A stretch of DNA of 64,000 bases from the NCBI RefSeq assembly GCF_011801125.1, contig NZ_CP046171.1, positions 682,001-746,000 on the forward strand, read 5' to 3'. Positions 35,335 to 44,615 of this stretch are shown here, in pieces. The position numbers and the translations under genes are program-made. Each line of letters opens with the position of its first letter. The stretch's first letter is position 1. The notes beneath the pieces are model-generated. The model was not told the origin of the DNA and searched no databases. It worked only from the letters and a program-made list of their open reading frames with translations. The stretch is from Nocardia brasiliensis. Its GTDB lineage: Bacteria > Actinomycetota > Actinomycetes > Mycobacteriales > Mycobacteriaceae.

Positions 35335-36951
35335 ATGTTGGTTTCGAAAACACCTGGGGGCCGGACCCGGACGCGAACTATCGCGGCCGTCGGCCTGGCG
35401 ACGCTGGTTGCGTCTGCCTTGGCCGGCTGCGGTTCCGGCCGGACCGGTGATGGTGGTGACGGTGGTGGCTTGCTTGCCGGCACTACGGACAAAATCTTCT
35501 CGCTCGACCCGGCGGCCGCCTATGACAACGGCTCCCTGGTCGCGGAAACGCAGTTCTACCAGTACGTACTGAACTTCGCGCCCGGCGATGCGACGCCGAA
35601 GCCGGACGCCGCGGAGAAGTGCGAGTTCACCAGCCCGACGGTGTACAGCTGCACCATGAAGCCGGGCCTCAAGTTCGCCAACGGCAACCCACTGACCGCG
35701 AAGAGCGTCAAGTTCTCCTTCGACCGGATGATCAAGATCAATGATCCGAACGGTCCCGCGTCGCTGCTCGGCAATCTCGAGAAGACCGACGCCCCCGACG
35801 ACCGCACGGTCAACTTCACCCTGAAGGTCCCCAACGACCAGACCTTCCCCGCGGTGCTGCCGACCCAGGCAGGCCCGATCGTCGACGAGAAGGTGTACGC
35901 GGCCGACAAGGTGATGGCCGACGAGGAAGTCGTCGCGGCCAAGGGCTACTCCGGCCCGTACACCATCGCCAGCTACGACAAGAACAAGCTGGTCGAGTAC
36001 AAGGCGAACCCGGACTACAACGGCATCCTCGGCACGCCGAAGTCCAAGACGGTCTCGACCAAGTACTACGCCACCACCGACAACATGAAGCTCGACCTGC
36101 AGAACGGGTCGCTCGACGTCGCGTACCGGTCGCTGACCCCCACCGACATCGAGTCGCTGCGCGGCGACAGCAAGGTCACCGTGCACGAGGGTCCCGGTGG
36201 CGAGCTGCGCTACATCGTGTTCAACATGAACACCATGCCGGGCGGCACGCCGGAGCAGAAGCTGGCCGTGCGCAAGGCGCTCGCGTCCACCGTCGACCGC
36301 GCCGCGCTGGCCAAGGGCGTCTACAAGAACACCTACCTGCCCGCGTACTCGTCTGTGCCGCAGGGGGTTCCGGGTGCGACCGAGCCGTTCAAGGACATCT
36401 ACGGCGCCGACCCGAGCAAGGAGAAGGCGGCGAAGTTCCTCGCCGACGCCGGTGTCGCCACCCCGGTCGAGCTGAACCTGCAATACAACCCAGACCACTA
36501 CGGTCAGAGCAGCTCCGAGGAATACGCGGCGATCAAGTCGCAGCTCGAGGCCAGCGGCCTGTTCCGGGTCAACCTGCAGTCCACCGAGTGGGTGAGCTAC
36601 CAGCGTGAGCGCGCCCGCGACTCGTACCCGCTCTACCAGTTCGGCTGGTTCCCGGACTTCCCGGACCCGGACAACTACCTGACCCCGTTCTTCGGTCCGA
36701 ACAACTTCCTGCAGTCGCATTTCGAGGACCCGAGCATCTCGGCGCAGCTGACCGCGGAGACCACGGAGAACGACAAGACCAAGCGCATGGAGATCTTGAA
36801 GAACCTGCAGCGTGACCTCGCGCAGAACCACCTGCCGATCGTTCCGCTCTTGTCCGGCAAGCAGATTGCCGTCGCGGGCAAGAACGTGCAGGGTGTCGAG
36901 CAGACGCTCGACGCGTCCTTCAAGTTCCGTTACACGGTGCTGAGCAAGTGA
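35335..36951 (+). CDS. Peptide ABC transporter substrate-binding lipoprotein (DppA/OppA family)
   Basis: 538 residues from the ATG at 35335. A twin-basic-rich leader RTRTRTIAAVGLATLVASALAGC ends in a lipobox with Cys32. The mature part is SBP family 5: SLDPAAAYDNGSL, the MKPGLKFANGNPLTAKSVKFSFDR region, and RKALASTVDRAALAKGVYK. It binds oligopeptides or similar solutes outside the membrane. The end overlaps the first permease start (GTGA). It begins a four-gene operon (lipoprotein, two permeases, double ATPase). Confidence 0.93.
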   Translation: MLVSKTPGGRTRTRTIAAVGLATLVASALAGCGSGRTGDGGDGGGLLAGTTDKIFSLDPAAAYDNGSLVAETQFYQYVLNFAPGDATPKPDAAEKCEFTSPTVYSCTMKPGLKFANGNPLTAKSVKFSFDRMIKINDPNGPASLLGNLEKTDAPDDRTVNFTLKVPNDQTFPAVLPTQAGPIVDEKVYAADKVMADEEVVAAKGYSGPYTIASYDKNKLVEYKANPDYNGILGTPKSKTVSTKYYATTDNMKLDLQNGSLDVAYRSLTPTDIESLRGDSKVTVHEGPGGELRYIVFNMNTMPGGTPEQKLAVRKALASTVDRAALAKGVYKNTYLPAYSSVPQGVPGATEPFKDIYGADPSKEKAAKFLADAGVATPVELNLQYNPDHYGQSSSEEYAAIKSQLEASGLFRVNLQSTEWVSYQRERARDSYPLYQFGWFPDFPDPDNYLTPFFGPNNFLQSHFEDPSISAQLTAETTENDKTKRMEILKNLQRDLAQNHLPIVPLLSGKQIAVAGKNVQGVEQTLDASFKFRYTVLSK

Positions 36952-38084
36952 CATCCGGCAAAGCCGGGCCCGGGACGATAGCTGCTCCAGAAACGAAGCC
37001 AGCGCCGGCCCGGGCCCGGCGCTTCGGCGTGCCCCGAAAAGGGAAGGGCGGGAGTGATTCTCGCCAGCTCGCGCTGCTCCGCTACCTGGGCGTGCGCCTG
37101 CTGCTGATTCCGGTGACCGCGTGGATCCTTTCCACGCTGGTCTTCTTCCTCATGCGCGTGGCCGGTGATCCGATCAGCGCGGCCATGGGTGGCCGCATGA
37201 CGCAGGACCAGATCGAGGCACGCAAGGAGGCGGCCGGGCTGAACCGGCCGATCCTGACCCAGTACTGGGAGTACATCTCCGGTCTGTTCCGCGGCGATTT
37301 CGGCCGCTCCCAAGACAATCGGCAGATCAGCGAGGTGATCACCACCTACGGCGCCGCCTCGCTCGAGCTGATGTTCTGGGCGCTGATCGTCGCGTTCGCG
37401 ATCGGCATCCCGCTCGGCCGCTACGCCGCGACGCACCGTGATTCGTTGTCCGACACCGGGCTTCGCCTGTTCGCCATCCTGGCCTACGCGGCGCCGGTGT
37501 TCTTCGTCGGCCTGCTGCTCAAGCTGGTGTTCGCGGTCAAGCTCGGCTGGCTGCCGGTGGCGGGCCGGGCGAGCACCAACGTGGAGCTGCAACTGCAGCA
37601 CGTCTCACCGAAGACCAACATCATGCTGGTCGACGGCATCCTGTACGGCGACGTGGGATACATCGGCGACGTACTGAAACACGCTGTGCTGCCCGCGATC
37701 GCGCTCGGCCTGCTCACCGCGGGCATCTTCCTGCGCCTGGTGCGGATCAACCTGATCCAGACGCTGCGCTCGGACTACGTGGACGCCGCACGCGCACGCG
37801 GCCTGTCTCGGCGCGTGGTCACCGGACGGCACGCGTTCCGCAACGCGATGATTCCGATCGTCACCGTGATGGGCATGCAGATCGCGATGATGCTCGGCGG
37901 CGCGGTGCTCACCGAGACCACCTTCGAGTGGAAGGGGCTGGGCTACCAGCTCGCGACCTACCTCTCGGCCCGTGACTTCGTCGCGGTACAGGGCATCGTC
38001 GCGTTCATCGCGATCTTCATCGCCCTGATGAGCTTCCTGGTGGATGCCCTTGTGGCACTGATCGACCCGAGGGTGAGGTTCTGA
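36948..38084 (+). CDS. Peptide ABC transporter permease (DppB type)
   Basis: 378 residues; six membrane helices and a long basic cytosolic N-terminus (RARRFGVPRKGKGG). RYLGVRLLLIPVTAWILSTLVFFLMRVAGDP is the standard DppB/OppB opening, and DYVDAARARGLSRRVVTGRHAFRNAMIPIVTVMG is the EAA loop that contacts the ATPase. GTG start overlaps the lipoprotein stop by four bases, and its own stop overlaps the next start (TGATG), so expression is tightly coupled. Confidence 0.95.
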   Translation: MTSGKAGPGTIAAPETKPAPARARRFGVPRKGKGGSDSRQLALLRYLGVRLLLIPVTAWILSTLVFFLMRVAGDPISAAMGGRMTQDQIEARKEAAGLNRPILTQYWEYISGLFRGDFGRSQDNRQISEVITTYGAASLELMFWALIVAFAIGIPLGRYAATHRDSLSDTGLRLFAILAYAAPVFFVGLLLKLVFAVKLGWLPVAGRASTNVELQLQHVSPKTNIMLVDGILYGDVGYIGDVLKHAVLPAIALGLLTAGIFLRLVRINLIQTLRSDYVDAARARGLSRRVVTGRHAFRNAMIPIVTVMGMQIAMMLGGAVLTETTFEWKGLGYQLATYLSARDFVAVQGIVAFIAIFIALMSFLVDALVALIDPRVRF

Positions 38085-39154
38085 TGACCGCACCGGAATT
38101 GCTGAACGAGCCGGTGGTGACCCCGCCGGTCCCGCCATCGGTGCGCCGTCGCCTACCCGGCCTGCGGCTGTTCTCGATGACCGCGGGGCTGCAACGCGCG
38201 ACGTTGATCCTCGGCCTCGCGCTGGTCGCGGTCTTCGTGCTCGCGGCCATCTTCGCACCGCTCATCGCGCCCTACGGGTTCGCGCAAAACGCTGCCGACG
38301 GTGTGGATTTCGTCCGGCAGCAGGCGCCGTCGGCCGACCACTGGTTCGGCACCTCGGTGCGCGGTGAGGACGTGTTCTCCCGGGTGATCTGGGGTGCGCG
38401 CACCGCGCTGTTCGTGATCGTGATCTCGCTGGTGCTCTCGCTGTTCATCGGCGTGCCGCTCGGCCTGCTCTCGGGTTACCTCGGTCGCTGGTTCGACCGG
38501 GTGCTCGTGCTCTTCATGGACGCGATGTACGCCTTCCCGACGCTGCTGCTTGCGATCGTGGTGTCCATCGTGGTCGCGGGCGGACGCTCGACCAGCTTCG
38601 GCGGCGTGCTGTCCGCGGCGGTGGCGATCACGGCCGTCTTCGTGCCGCAATACTTCCGCGTGGTGCGCAACGCGACCGTCGCGGTGAAGAACGAGCCCTA
38701 CGTCGACGCGGCCCGGGTGACCGGGGCCTCGACGGCGCGAATCCTGTTCCGGCACATCTTCGCCAACGTCACCCAGTCGTTGCCGGTGATCGTGACCCTG
38801 AACGGGTCCGAGGCCATCCTCACCCTGGCCGGCCTCGGCTTCCTCGGGTTCGGCATCGAGCCGACCCAGGCCGCCGAGTGGGGCTACGACCTGAACAAGG
38901 CGCTGTCGGACGTGTCCAACGGCATCTGGTGGACCGGCATCTTCCCCGGTTTCGCCATCGTGCTCGTCGTGCTCGGCATGACCCTGGTCGGCGAGAGCCT
39001 CAACGAGGTGCTCAACCCGATCCTGCGGACCCGTCGCGCCGTCTCGGCGGCCCCCGGCGACGCGATCACCGCCGCGGCCGAGCCCGGCGCCGCCCCGCAG
39101 ACGAATGCCGCCGAGCCTGCCGAGAACGGCGCCGCCGGGAAGGAGACGTCATGA
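38084..39154 (+). CDS. Peptide ABC transporter permease (DppC type)
   Basis: 356 residues. The N-terminal helix (ATLILGLALVAVFVLAAIFAPLIAPYGF) and the HWFGTSVRGEDVFSRVIWGARTALFV segment are DppC/OppC hallmarks; YVDAARVTGASTARILFRHIFANV is the EAA loop. The C-terminal tail of about 40 residues is alanine/proline-rich and probably disordered. The start is ATG sharing one base with the previous stop, and its own stop overlaps the ATPase ATG (ATGA). Confidence 0.95.
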   Translation: MTAPELLNEPVVTPPVPPSVRRRLPGLRLFSMTAGLQRATLILGLALVAVFVLAAIFAPLIAPYGFAQNAADGVDFVRQQAPSADHWFGTSVRGEDVFSRVIWGARTALFVIVISLVLSLFIGVPLGLLSGYLGRWFDRVLVLFMDAMYAFPTLLLAIVVSIVVAGGRSTSFGGVLSAAVAITAVFVPQYFRVVRNATVAVKNEPYVDAARVTGASTARILFRHIFANVTQSLPVIVTLNGSEAILTLAGLGFLGFGIEPTQAAEWGYDLNKALSDVSNGIWWTGIFPGFAIVLVVLGMTLVGESLNEVLNPILRTRRAVSAAPGDAITAAAEPGAAPQTNAAEPAENGAAGKETS

Positions 39155-40863
39155 ACAAGTCGGCACCGGTGGTCGAGCGGGATCGTCCCGCGCTGTCCAT
39201 CGAATCGCTGTCGGTCACCTTTGCCACCGACGCCGGGCCCGTGTACGCGGTCTCCGACGTGTCCTACGAGGTGTACCCGGGCGAGGTCCTCGCGATCGTC
39301 GGCGAGTCCGGGTCGGGTAAATCGGTGAGCTCGCGCACCGCGATGGGTCTGCTGCCGCTGACCGCTCGGGTGCGCGGCCTGGTGAACCTCGGTACCCAGA
39401 CCATCACCTCGATGAACGAACGCCAGCTGACCGCCCTGCGCGGCGGCGCGATCTCGATGGTGTTCCAGGAGCCGGGCCTCGCGCTCGATCCGCTGTTCAC
39501 CGTCGGCTTCCAGATCGGCGAGGCGCTGCGCGCGCATTCGAACATGAGCAAGAAGGACGCGAAGGCGCGCGCGATCGAACTGCTCCGCATGGTCGGCCTG
39601 CCCGACCCGGAGCATCGGGTGGACTACTACCCGCATCAGCTCTCAGGCGGCCAGAAGCAGCGCGTGGTGATCGCCATCGCCATCGCCTGCGAGCCGAAGG
39701 TGATCATCGCCGACGAGCCGACCACCGCGCTCGACGTGACCGTGCAGGCCGAGATCCTCGAGCTGCTGCGCGACCTACGCGACCGGATCGGCAGCGCCAT
39801 CGTGTTGATCACGCACAACATGGGCGTGGTCGCCGATCTGGCCGACCGGGTCGTGGTGATGCGCAACGGCAAGGTCGTCGAGCAGGCGCCGGTGGACGAG
39901 CTGTTCGCCAGCCCGAAGGCGGACTACACCAGGGCACTGCTCGCGGCCGTCCCGCACCTCGGCACCGAACAGTTGGCGCACGGACCGGCCAAGGAGGTCG
40001 ACTCGACCGCCGAGCCGGTGCTCGAGGTGTGCGATCTGGTGGTCGAATTCCCCGGCTCGTTCGGGCGGCCGCCGTTCCGCGCGGTCGACGACGTGAACCT
40101 GTGCATCGCCCCCGGCGAAACCCTCGGCCTGGTAGGCGAATCCGGTTCCGGCAAGTCGACCATCGGCCGCTGTGTCGCCGCGCTGCAACGACCCAGCTCG
40201 GGTGTGGTGAAGGTGCGCGGGCAGGACATCGCCGGGTTGTCCGGGCGCAAGCTGCGCCCGATCCGGCGGCGGTTCGGGTTCGTCTTCCAGGACCCGGCCA
40301 GCTCGCTGAATCCCCGGCTCACCGTCGGCGAGTGCGTCGCCGAGCCGCTGATCGTGCACCAGGCGGGCAGCTCGGCCGAGATCAAGGCGCGGGTGCGCAA
40401 GCTGCTCGACGACGTCCAGCTGCCCGCGGGCACCGAACGCCGGTACCCGCACGAGCTGTCCGGCGGCCAGCGGCAGCGCGCGAGCCTGGCCAGGGCCCTG
40501 GTGCTGGATCCGGATCTGCTCGTCGCCGACGAACCGACCAGCGCGCTGGACGTTTCGGTGCAGGCCGCGGTGCTCGAGCTGTTCGGGCAGCTGCAGCGGG
40601 AATGCGGTTGGGCCTGTCTGTTCATCAGCCACGATCTGGCGGTGGTCGATCAGCTCGCCGACCGGATCGTGGTGCTGCGCAACGGCGCCGTGGTGGAGCA
40701 GGGTGACCGGGATCGCATTCTGCGTGCGCCGCAGCAGGAGTACACCCAACGCCTGGTCGCGGCGGTGCCGGTGCCCGACCCGGTGGAGCAGCGGCGCAGG
40801 CGGGCAGCCAATGCCGGTCTGTTCGCCACCGAGGTCGACGACGTCGAGGTGCAGACGGGATAA
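39151..40863 (+). CDS. Double ATP-binding protein (DppD-DppF fusion) of the peptide transporter
   Basis: 570 residues with two complete ABC domains. Domain 1: Walker [14 protein letters not shown], signature LSGGQKQRV, Walker [13 protein letters not shown]. Domain 2: [34 protein letters not shown]. Each is followed by the C-terminal oligopeptide-transporter extension ([30 protein letters not shown]). One polypeptide therefore replaces the separate D and F subunits, as is frequent in actinobacteria. Last gene of the operon. Confidence 0.96.
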   Translation: MNKSAPVVERDRPALSIESLSVTFATDAGPVYAVSDVSYEVYPGEVLAIVGESGSGKSVSSRTAMGLLPLTARVRGLVNLGTQTITSMNERQLTALRGGAISMVFQEPGLALDPLFTVGFQIGEALRAHSNMSKKDAKARAIELLRMVGLPDPEHRVDYYPHQLSGGQKQRVVIAIAIACEPKVIIADEPTTALDVTVQAEILELLRDLRDRIGSAIVLITHNMGVVADLADRVVVMRNGKVVEQAPVDELFASPKADYTRALLAAVPHLGTEQLAHGPAKEVDSTAEPVLEVCDLVVEFPGSFGRPPFRAVDDVNLCIAPGETLGLVGESGSGKSTIGRCVAALQRPSSGVVKVRGQDIAGLSGRKLRPIRRRFGFVFQDPASSLNPRLTVGECVAEPLIVHQAGSSAEIKARVRKLLDDVQLPAGTERRYPHELSGGQRQRASLARALVLDPDLLVADEPTSALDVSVQAAVLELFGQLQRECGWACLFISHDLAVVDQLADRIVVLRNGAVVEQGDRDRILRAPQQEYTQRLVAAVPVPDPVEQRRRRAANAGLFATEVDDVEVQTG

Positions 40864-40866
40864 TCT

Positions 40867-40963
40867 GGCGAGTGATTTCCCACCCATCCGGGTGACTCGC
40901 CGGATATCCGGCGACAGCGCCGCGGGCCGCGACCACCGGCAAGGTTGTCAAGACCCGCGGCGC
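40867..40963 (+). terminator. Hairpin cluster after the transporter operon
   Basis: Three inverted repeats follow the stop: GGCGAGT/ACTCGCC (40867-40901), the perfect palindrome TCGCCGGATATCCGGCGA (40897-40914), and GCGCCGCGGG/CCCGCGGCGC (40917-40963). The first two are mutually exclusive. None has a T tract; they may terminate the operon or regulate purM. Confidence 0.45.
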
Positions 40964-41088
40964 GGTCAAGCGGTAAAAGACGCCGAGAGACGGGCAGCAC
41001 GAAGCAATACCGGTGCTGGGCTGTTATTCGTCTCCGGTAGCGTGAGCAGGCATCTATCCGCCGATTCGGTTTGGAGCTTTCCCCGAAA

Positions 41089-42165
41089 ATGACTGAACAG
41101 ACCCCCAGTGGTGGTGCCTCATACGCCGCGGCAGGCGTGGACATCGAGGCAGGTGACCGCGCAGTCGAGTTGTTCGGGCCATTGGCGAAGAAGGCGAGCC
41201 GACCCGAGGTGCAGGGCGGCCTCGGCGGATTCGCCGGGCTGTTCGCACTGAAGGGCGGCTACCGCGAACCGTTGCTCGCCGCGTCCACCGACGGGGTCGG
41301 TACCAAGATCGCGGTCGCGCAGGCGATGGACAAGCACGACACCGTCGGCCTTGACCTGGTCGCGATGGTCGTCGACGACCTCGTGGTGTGCGGCGCCGAA
41401 CCGCTGTTCCTGCAGGACTACATCGCCATCGGCAAGGTCGTCCCGGAGAAGGTCGCCGAGCTGGTCTCCGGCATCGCCGAGGGCTGCGTGCGCGCCGGTT
41501 GCGCACTGCTGGGCGGCGAGACCGCCGAACATCCCGGCCTGATGGATGCCGACGACTACGACCTGTCCGCGACCGGTGTCGGCGTGGTCGAGGCCGACGC
41601 GGTGCTCGGGCCGGACCGGGTGCGCCCCGGCGACGTGGTGATCGCCATGGGCTCCTCCGGCCTGCACTCCAACGGCTACAGCCTGGCCCGCAAGGTGCTG
41701 CTCGACATCGACCGCATGTCGCTCACCGGCCACGTCGAGGAGTTCGGCCGGACCCTCGGCGAAGAACTGCTCGAGCCGACCCAGATCTACGCCAAGGACT
41801 GCCTTGCCCTGATCGCCGAAACCGATGTGCGCACCTTCGCCCACGTCACCGGCGGTGGCCTGGCCGCCAACCTCGGCCGGGTGCTGCCCGCCGGCATGGT
41901 CGCCGAACTTGATCGCGGCACCTGGAACCCCGCGCCGGTGTTCAAGATGATCGCCCAGCGCGGCCGGGTCGAGCGGGCCGAGATGGAGAAGACGTTCAAC
42001 ATGGGCGTCGGCATGGTCGCCGTCGTCGCACCCGAGGACGTCGACCGCGCGCTGGCCGTGCTCACCGCCCGCCACATCGAATGCTGGACCCTCGGTACCG
42101 TCAAGAAGGCCAAGGACTCCGACGCCCTGCGCGCCGTCCTGGTCGGCGAGCACCCGCGCTTCTGA
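41089..42165 (+). CDS. purM: AIR synthetase PurM
   Basis: 358 residues from the ATG at 41089. It closes the imidazole ring, converting FGAM to AIR with ATP. SYAAAGVDIEAGDRAVELF, LLAASTDGVGTKIAVAQ and GLDLVAMVVDDLVVCGAEPLFLQDYIAIGKV are the conserved ATP/dimer motifs; GLHSNGYSLARKVL and AHVTGGGLAANLGRVLP follow. A strong terminator is 13 bases after the stop. In M. tuberculosis purM directly follows purF; here a transporter operon lies between. Confidence 0.97.
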   Translation: MTEQTPSGGASYAAAGVDIEAGDRAVELFGPLAKKASRPEVQGGLGGFAGLFALKGGYREPLLAASTDGVGTKIAVAQAMDKHDTVGLDLVAMVVDDLVVCGAEPLFLQDYIAIGKVVPEKVAELVSGIAEGCVRAGCALLGGETAEHPGLMDADDYDLSATGVGVVEADAVLGPDRVRPGDVVIAMGSSGLHSNGYSLARKVLLDIDRMSLTGHVEEFGRTLGEELLEPTQIYAKDCLALIAETDVRTFAHVTGGGLAANLGRVLPAGMVAELDRGTWNPAPVFKMIAQRGRVERAEMEKTFNMGVGMVAVVAPEDVDRALAVLTARHIECWTLGTVKKAKDSDALRAVLVGEHPRF

Positions 42166-42178
42166 GGTTCACCCGTCA

Positions 42179-42230
42179 CTGCCCGGTTCGCAGCGGTCAC
42201 GCCGTCGCGAACCGGGCAGTTTCTTTGTCT
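42179..42230 (+). terminator. Intrinsic terminator of purM
   Basis: CTGCCCGGTTCGC and GCGAACCGGGCAG pair perfectly over 13 bp with a 15-base loop, followed by TTTCTTTGTCT. Confidence 0.92.
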
Positions 42231-42313
42231 GCCTTGCCGATTCGCGGGTGTTGTCGAACCAGCCGCGCTCGGGAAACGTCCAGCCGTCGAGCGGGATCGC
42301 GAAATCAACACAG

Positions 42314-42340
42314 CGTCCCGCATCGCGAGGATGCGGGACG
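42314..42340. other. Inverted repeat between purM and DUF3073
   Basis: CGTCCCGCATC and GATGCGGGACG form an 11-bp stem around GCGAG. No T tract on either side. Confidence 0.5.
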
Positions 42341-42391
42341 CCGGTGTGATGTAAGGCTTTTCGGCGGAGGCCGTCGACACTTGGCAACGGC

Positions 42392-42422
42392 TGAAGGGGG
42401 AGGCACGCGACCTCCCCCTTCA
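42392..42422 (-). terminator. Terminator hairpin of the DUF3073 gene
   Basis: TGAAGGGGGAGG and CCTCCCCCTTCA pair over 12 bp around CACGCGA, 14 bases beyond the DUF3073 stop on the minus strand. Without a T tract. Confidence 0.6.
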
Positions 42423-42436
42423 TGCGTTGCTTCGAG

Positions 42437-42643
42437 TCAGCGGCGCCAGTCGTCGTAGTCGTCCTCTTCCCAACGGGTAGAGGACTCGTCCGCGTTGTGC
42501 TCATCGGACAGCACACCACTCCGTTGGGAGTTGGGGCTGCCCGAAAGCTCGCGCTGAAGGCTCGCGAAGTCGCTCGGCGGGCTGCTGTACTTCAGCTCGC
42601 GTGCGACCTTGGTCTGCTTTGCCTTAGCCCGGCCACGGCCCAT
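42437..42643 (-). CDS. DUF3073 small acidic-tailed protein
   Basis: 68 residues: a basic N-terminus (MGRGRAKAKQTKVARELKY) and a very acidic C-terminus (RWEEDDYDDW then RR), the typical DUF3073 pattern found only in actinobacteria. GAGGGGG precedes the ATG by several bases. The family is usually next to purM (Rv0810c in M. tuberculosis, from memory), as here. Function unknown; the charge pattern suggests a nucleic-acid- or ribosome-associated protein, which is speculation. Confidence 0.92.
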   Translation of the reverse strand: MGRGRAKAKQTKVARELKYSSPPSDFASLQRELSGSPNSQRSGVLSDEHNADESSTRWEEDDYDDWRR

Positions 42644-42819
42644 GGCTGACCCCCTCGCGTCACTGCGGGGCGGCCTGGGGTTTGGTTGGCGGCCCCGTTC
42701 GAATTAATACTCTTCCTGACAGACACTTTAGCGTGTGTCCGGCGGTCTCGCTTCCAGGAGTGCCTGAAGAACTCCCGAAGAGGTTCCGTTTGCCCGGTTG
42801 TCGCCCTTGACCGGGGCGG

Positions 42820-43773
42820 CTACAGCACTCCCGGAATCGCTCGGATCACGCCGACGCGGGCGCCGCCGCCGAGCACCGCGGGGGCCGCCAACTCGGCGTG
42901 CGCGTCGGTCCAATCCACCCCGATTCGATGCAAAATGGCCAGCGTCAGGGGCATTCGAGCGCGGTCGTGGCCGTCGTCGATCTTGTAGGCGAAGGCGGTG
43001 CCGTCGGGTAGCGCGCCCGCGTGCACACCGTCCGCGCCGATCTTGCAGACGAGTCCGGGGGTGGCCTGCATAGCTAACAAATCGGGTGCGTTCGTGCCCG
43101 AAATCACTCGCGGATGGGCGCGGATGGCGTCGGCGACGCGCCGCTCGGGCGCGTCGGGCGCGGCGGTGGCCATGGTCGCGAACACCCGGGCCAGGTTCAC
43201 CAGCGAGACCGGGATGATCGGCAGACCGCAGCCGTCGATGCCGAGATCGGTCTCGGGCTCGCCGGTCAGGTCGGCGACGGTGGCGATGACCGCCTGCTGC
43301 AGCGGATGCGCGACATCGAGGTACCCCTCGGTCGGCCAGCCGTTGATCGCGCAGGTCGCCAGCATCGCGGCGTGTTTGCCGGAGCAGTTCATGTAGATCC
43401 GGCGCGGTTCCTGTGGCCCGGACAGCACGGCGGCGCGCGCCTTGTCGTCGACCGGCAGGTCCGGCGGGCATTCGAGGGCCTTCTCGTCGAAGCCGAACCG
43501 GTCGAGCAGCCTGCGCACCAGCGCGACGTGATCGGGCTCGCCGTAGTGCGATGCGGTCGCGATGGCCAGCTCGGCGTCGTCGAGCGGCTCGAAACCGTGG
43601 CGCAGCAGGGTGATCGCCTGCATCGGCTTGTTGGTGGAGCGCGGGAAGATCGGCAGATGCACCTCGCCGAGGGCCAGGGTCGGCTCGCCCGCGGGATCGA
43701 GGATGACGGCCGAGCCGCGGTGCACGCACTCCCGAAAACCGGAGCGGACTACTTCGACCAGATCCACACTCAC
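42820..43773 (-). CDS. Asparaginase (L-asparaginase II-type, PF06089)
   Basis: 317 residues from the GTG at 43773, whose GTGA overlaps the MOSC stop; the frame continues open upstream within the MOSC gene but is a shadow there. SVDLVEVVRSGFRECVHRGSAVIL, STNKPMQAITLLRHG, YMNCSGKHAAMLATC and DGCGLPIIPVSLVNLARVFA are hallmark segments of the Rhizobium-type asparaginase family. It would hydrolyse asparagine to aspartate and ammonia. Translationally coupled to the MOSC gene. Confidence 0.9.
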   Translation of the reverse strand: MSVDLVEVVRSGFRECVHRGSAVILDPAGEPTLALGEVHLPIFPRSTNKPMQAITLLRHGFEPLDDAELAIATASHYGEPDHVALVRRLLDRFGFDEKALECPPDLPVDDKARAAVLSGPQEPRRIYMNCSGKHAAMLATCAINGWPTEGYLDVAHPLQQAVIATVADLTGEPETDLGIDGCGLPIIPVSLVNLARVFATMATAAPDAPERRVADAIRAHPRVISGTNAPDLLAMQATPGLVCKIGADGVHAGALPDGTAFAYKIDDGHDRARMPLTLAILHRIGVDWTDAHAELAAPAVLGGGARVGVIRAIPGVL

Positions 43774-44501
43774 AGCTGCGCTCCCGTGTCGAGTTCGACG
43801 GCGTGCCGGTCGGCGACGCCGGTATCGGTGGCCAGGCTCGCTCGGCGCCGTTCGGCGTTCGCGTGCCTGCGCGTATGGCGCTCGATCTGCATGCGTACGT
43901 CGTCGGAGATGGTCGGTTCCGCGGCGAGCAGGATGGCGAGCAACTCCGGATCGTGGCCGGTGAACAGGTCGCGGACGGTGACGCCGTGCTCGGGCACGTG
44001 CCGCACGGTCACCGTGTCGCCCGCGCCGATCGTGCCCTCGGTGAGCACTCGGAAATAGGCGCCGGTGTCGCTGCGCAGCGTGAACCGCTTGACCCACTGG
44101 GCTTGCCCGCTCCAGTGCTGGAACGTCGCGCACGGCACCCGCGGCGCGCTCACCTCGAGCAAGGTGTCGCCGATGCTCAGGCGGGCGCCGAACACCGCGT
44201 CGCTGATCGGCAACCCGGATATGCGCAGGTTCTCGCCGAACCAGCCGACGGGCAACTCCCGGCCGAGTTCGCCTGCCCAACGCCGGGCGTCCTCGTCGGC
44301 GTAGGCGTAGACCGCCTGGTGCACGCCGCCGTGGTGGTCGGTATCGCAGACGTGGTCGCCGTCGAGGCCGAGCGCGCGCACGGGCACCCGGCCCGGCCGG
44401 GGCCGCTTGTCGATGGCGGAACGGCCGACCCGGGTCGGCACCTCGATCTCGGCATGCACCACGCACACCGCGAGCACCTCACCGGTATCACCGGATCGCA
44501 T
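43770..44501 (-). CDS. MOSC domain protein (YiiM-like)
   Basis: 243 residues. GLDGDHVCDTDHHGGVHQAVYAYADEDARRWAGELG and GWFGENLRISGL belong to the MOSC N-terminal barrel, APRVPCATFQHW contains the conserved cysteine of the domain, and the C-terminal helices from HVPEHGVTVRDLFTG onward are the YiiM-type three-helix extension. YiiM-like proteins are molybdenum-cofactor-dependent and reduce N-hydroxylated compounds. Downstream gene: asparaginase, overlapping by four bases. Confidence 0.9.
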   Translation of the reverse strand: MRSGDTGEVLAVCVVHAEIEVPTRVGRSAIDKRPRPGRVPVRALGLDGDHVCDTDHHGGVHQAVYAYADEDARRWAGELGRELPVGWFGENLRISGLPISDAVFGARLSIGDTLLEVSAPRVPCATFQHWSGQAQWVKRFTLRSDTGAYFRVLTEGTIGAGDTVTVRHVPEHGVTVRDLFTGHDPELLAILLAAEPTISDDVRMQIERHTRRHANAERRRASLATDTGVADRHAVELDTGAQL

Positions 44502-44615
44502 GGGCAGCCCTTTCGTGGTGTGGTGGCAGGACGGTCGGGGCGGACGCGGCGCCGCCGAGCAGGCGCGCGGGCACGTGCCTTGCGCCCGTTCGGAATTCGA
44601 TGATCATCGCTCGGT

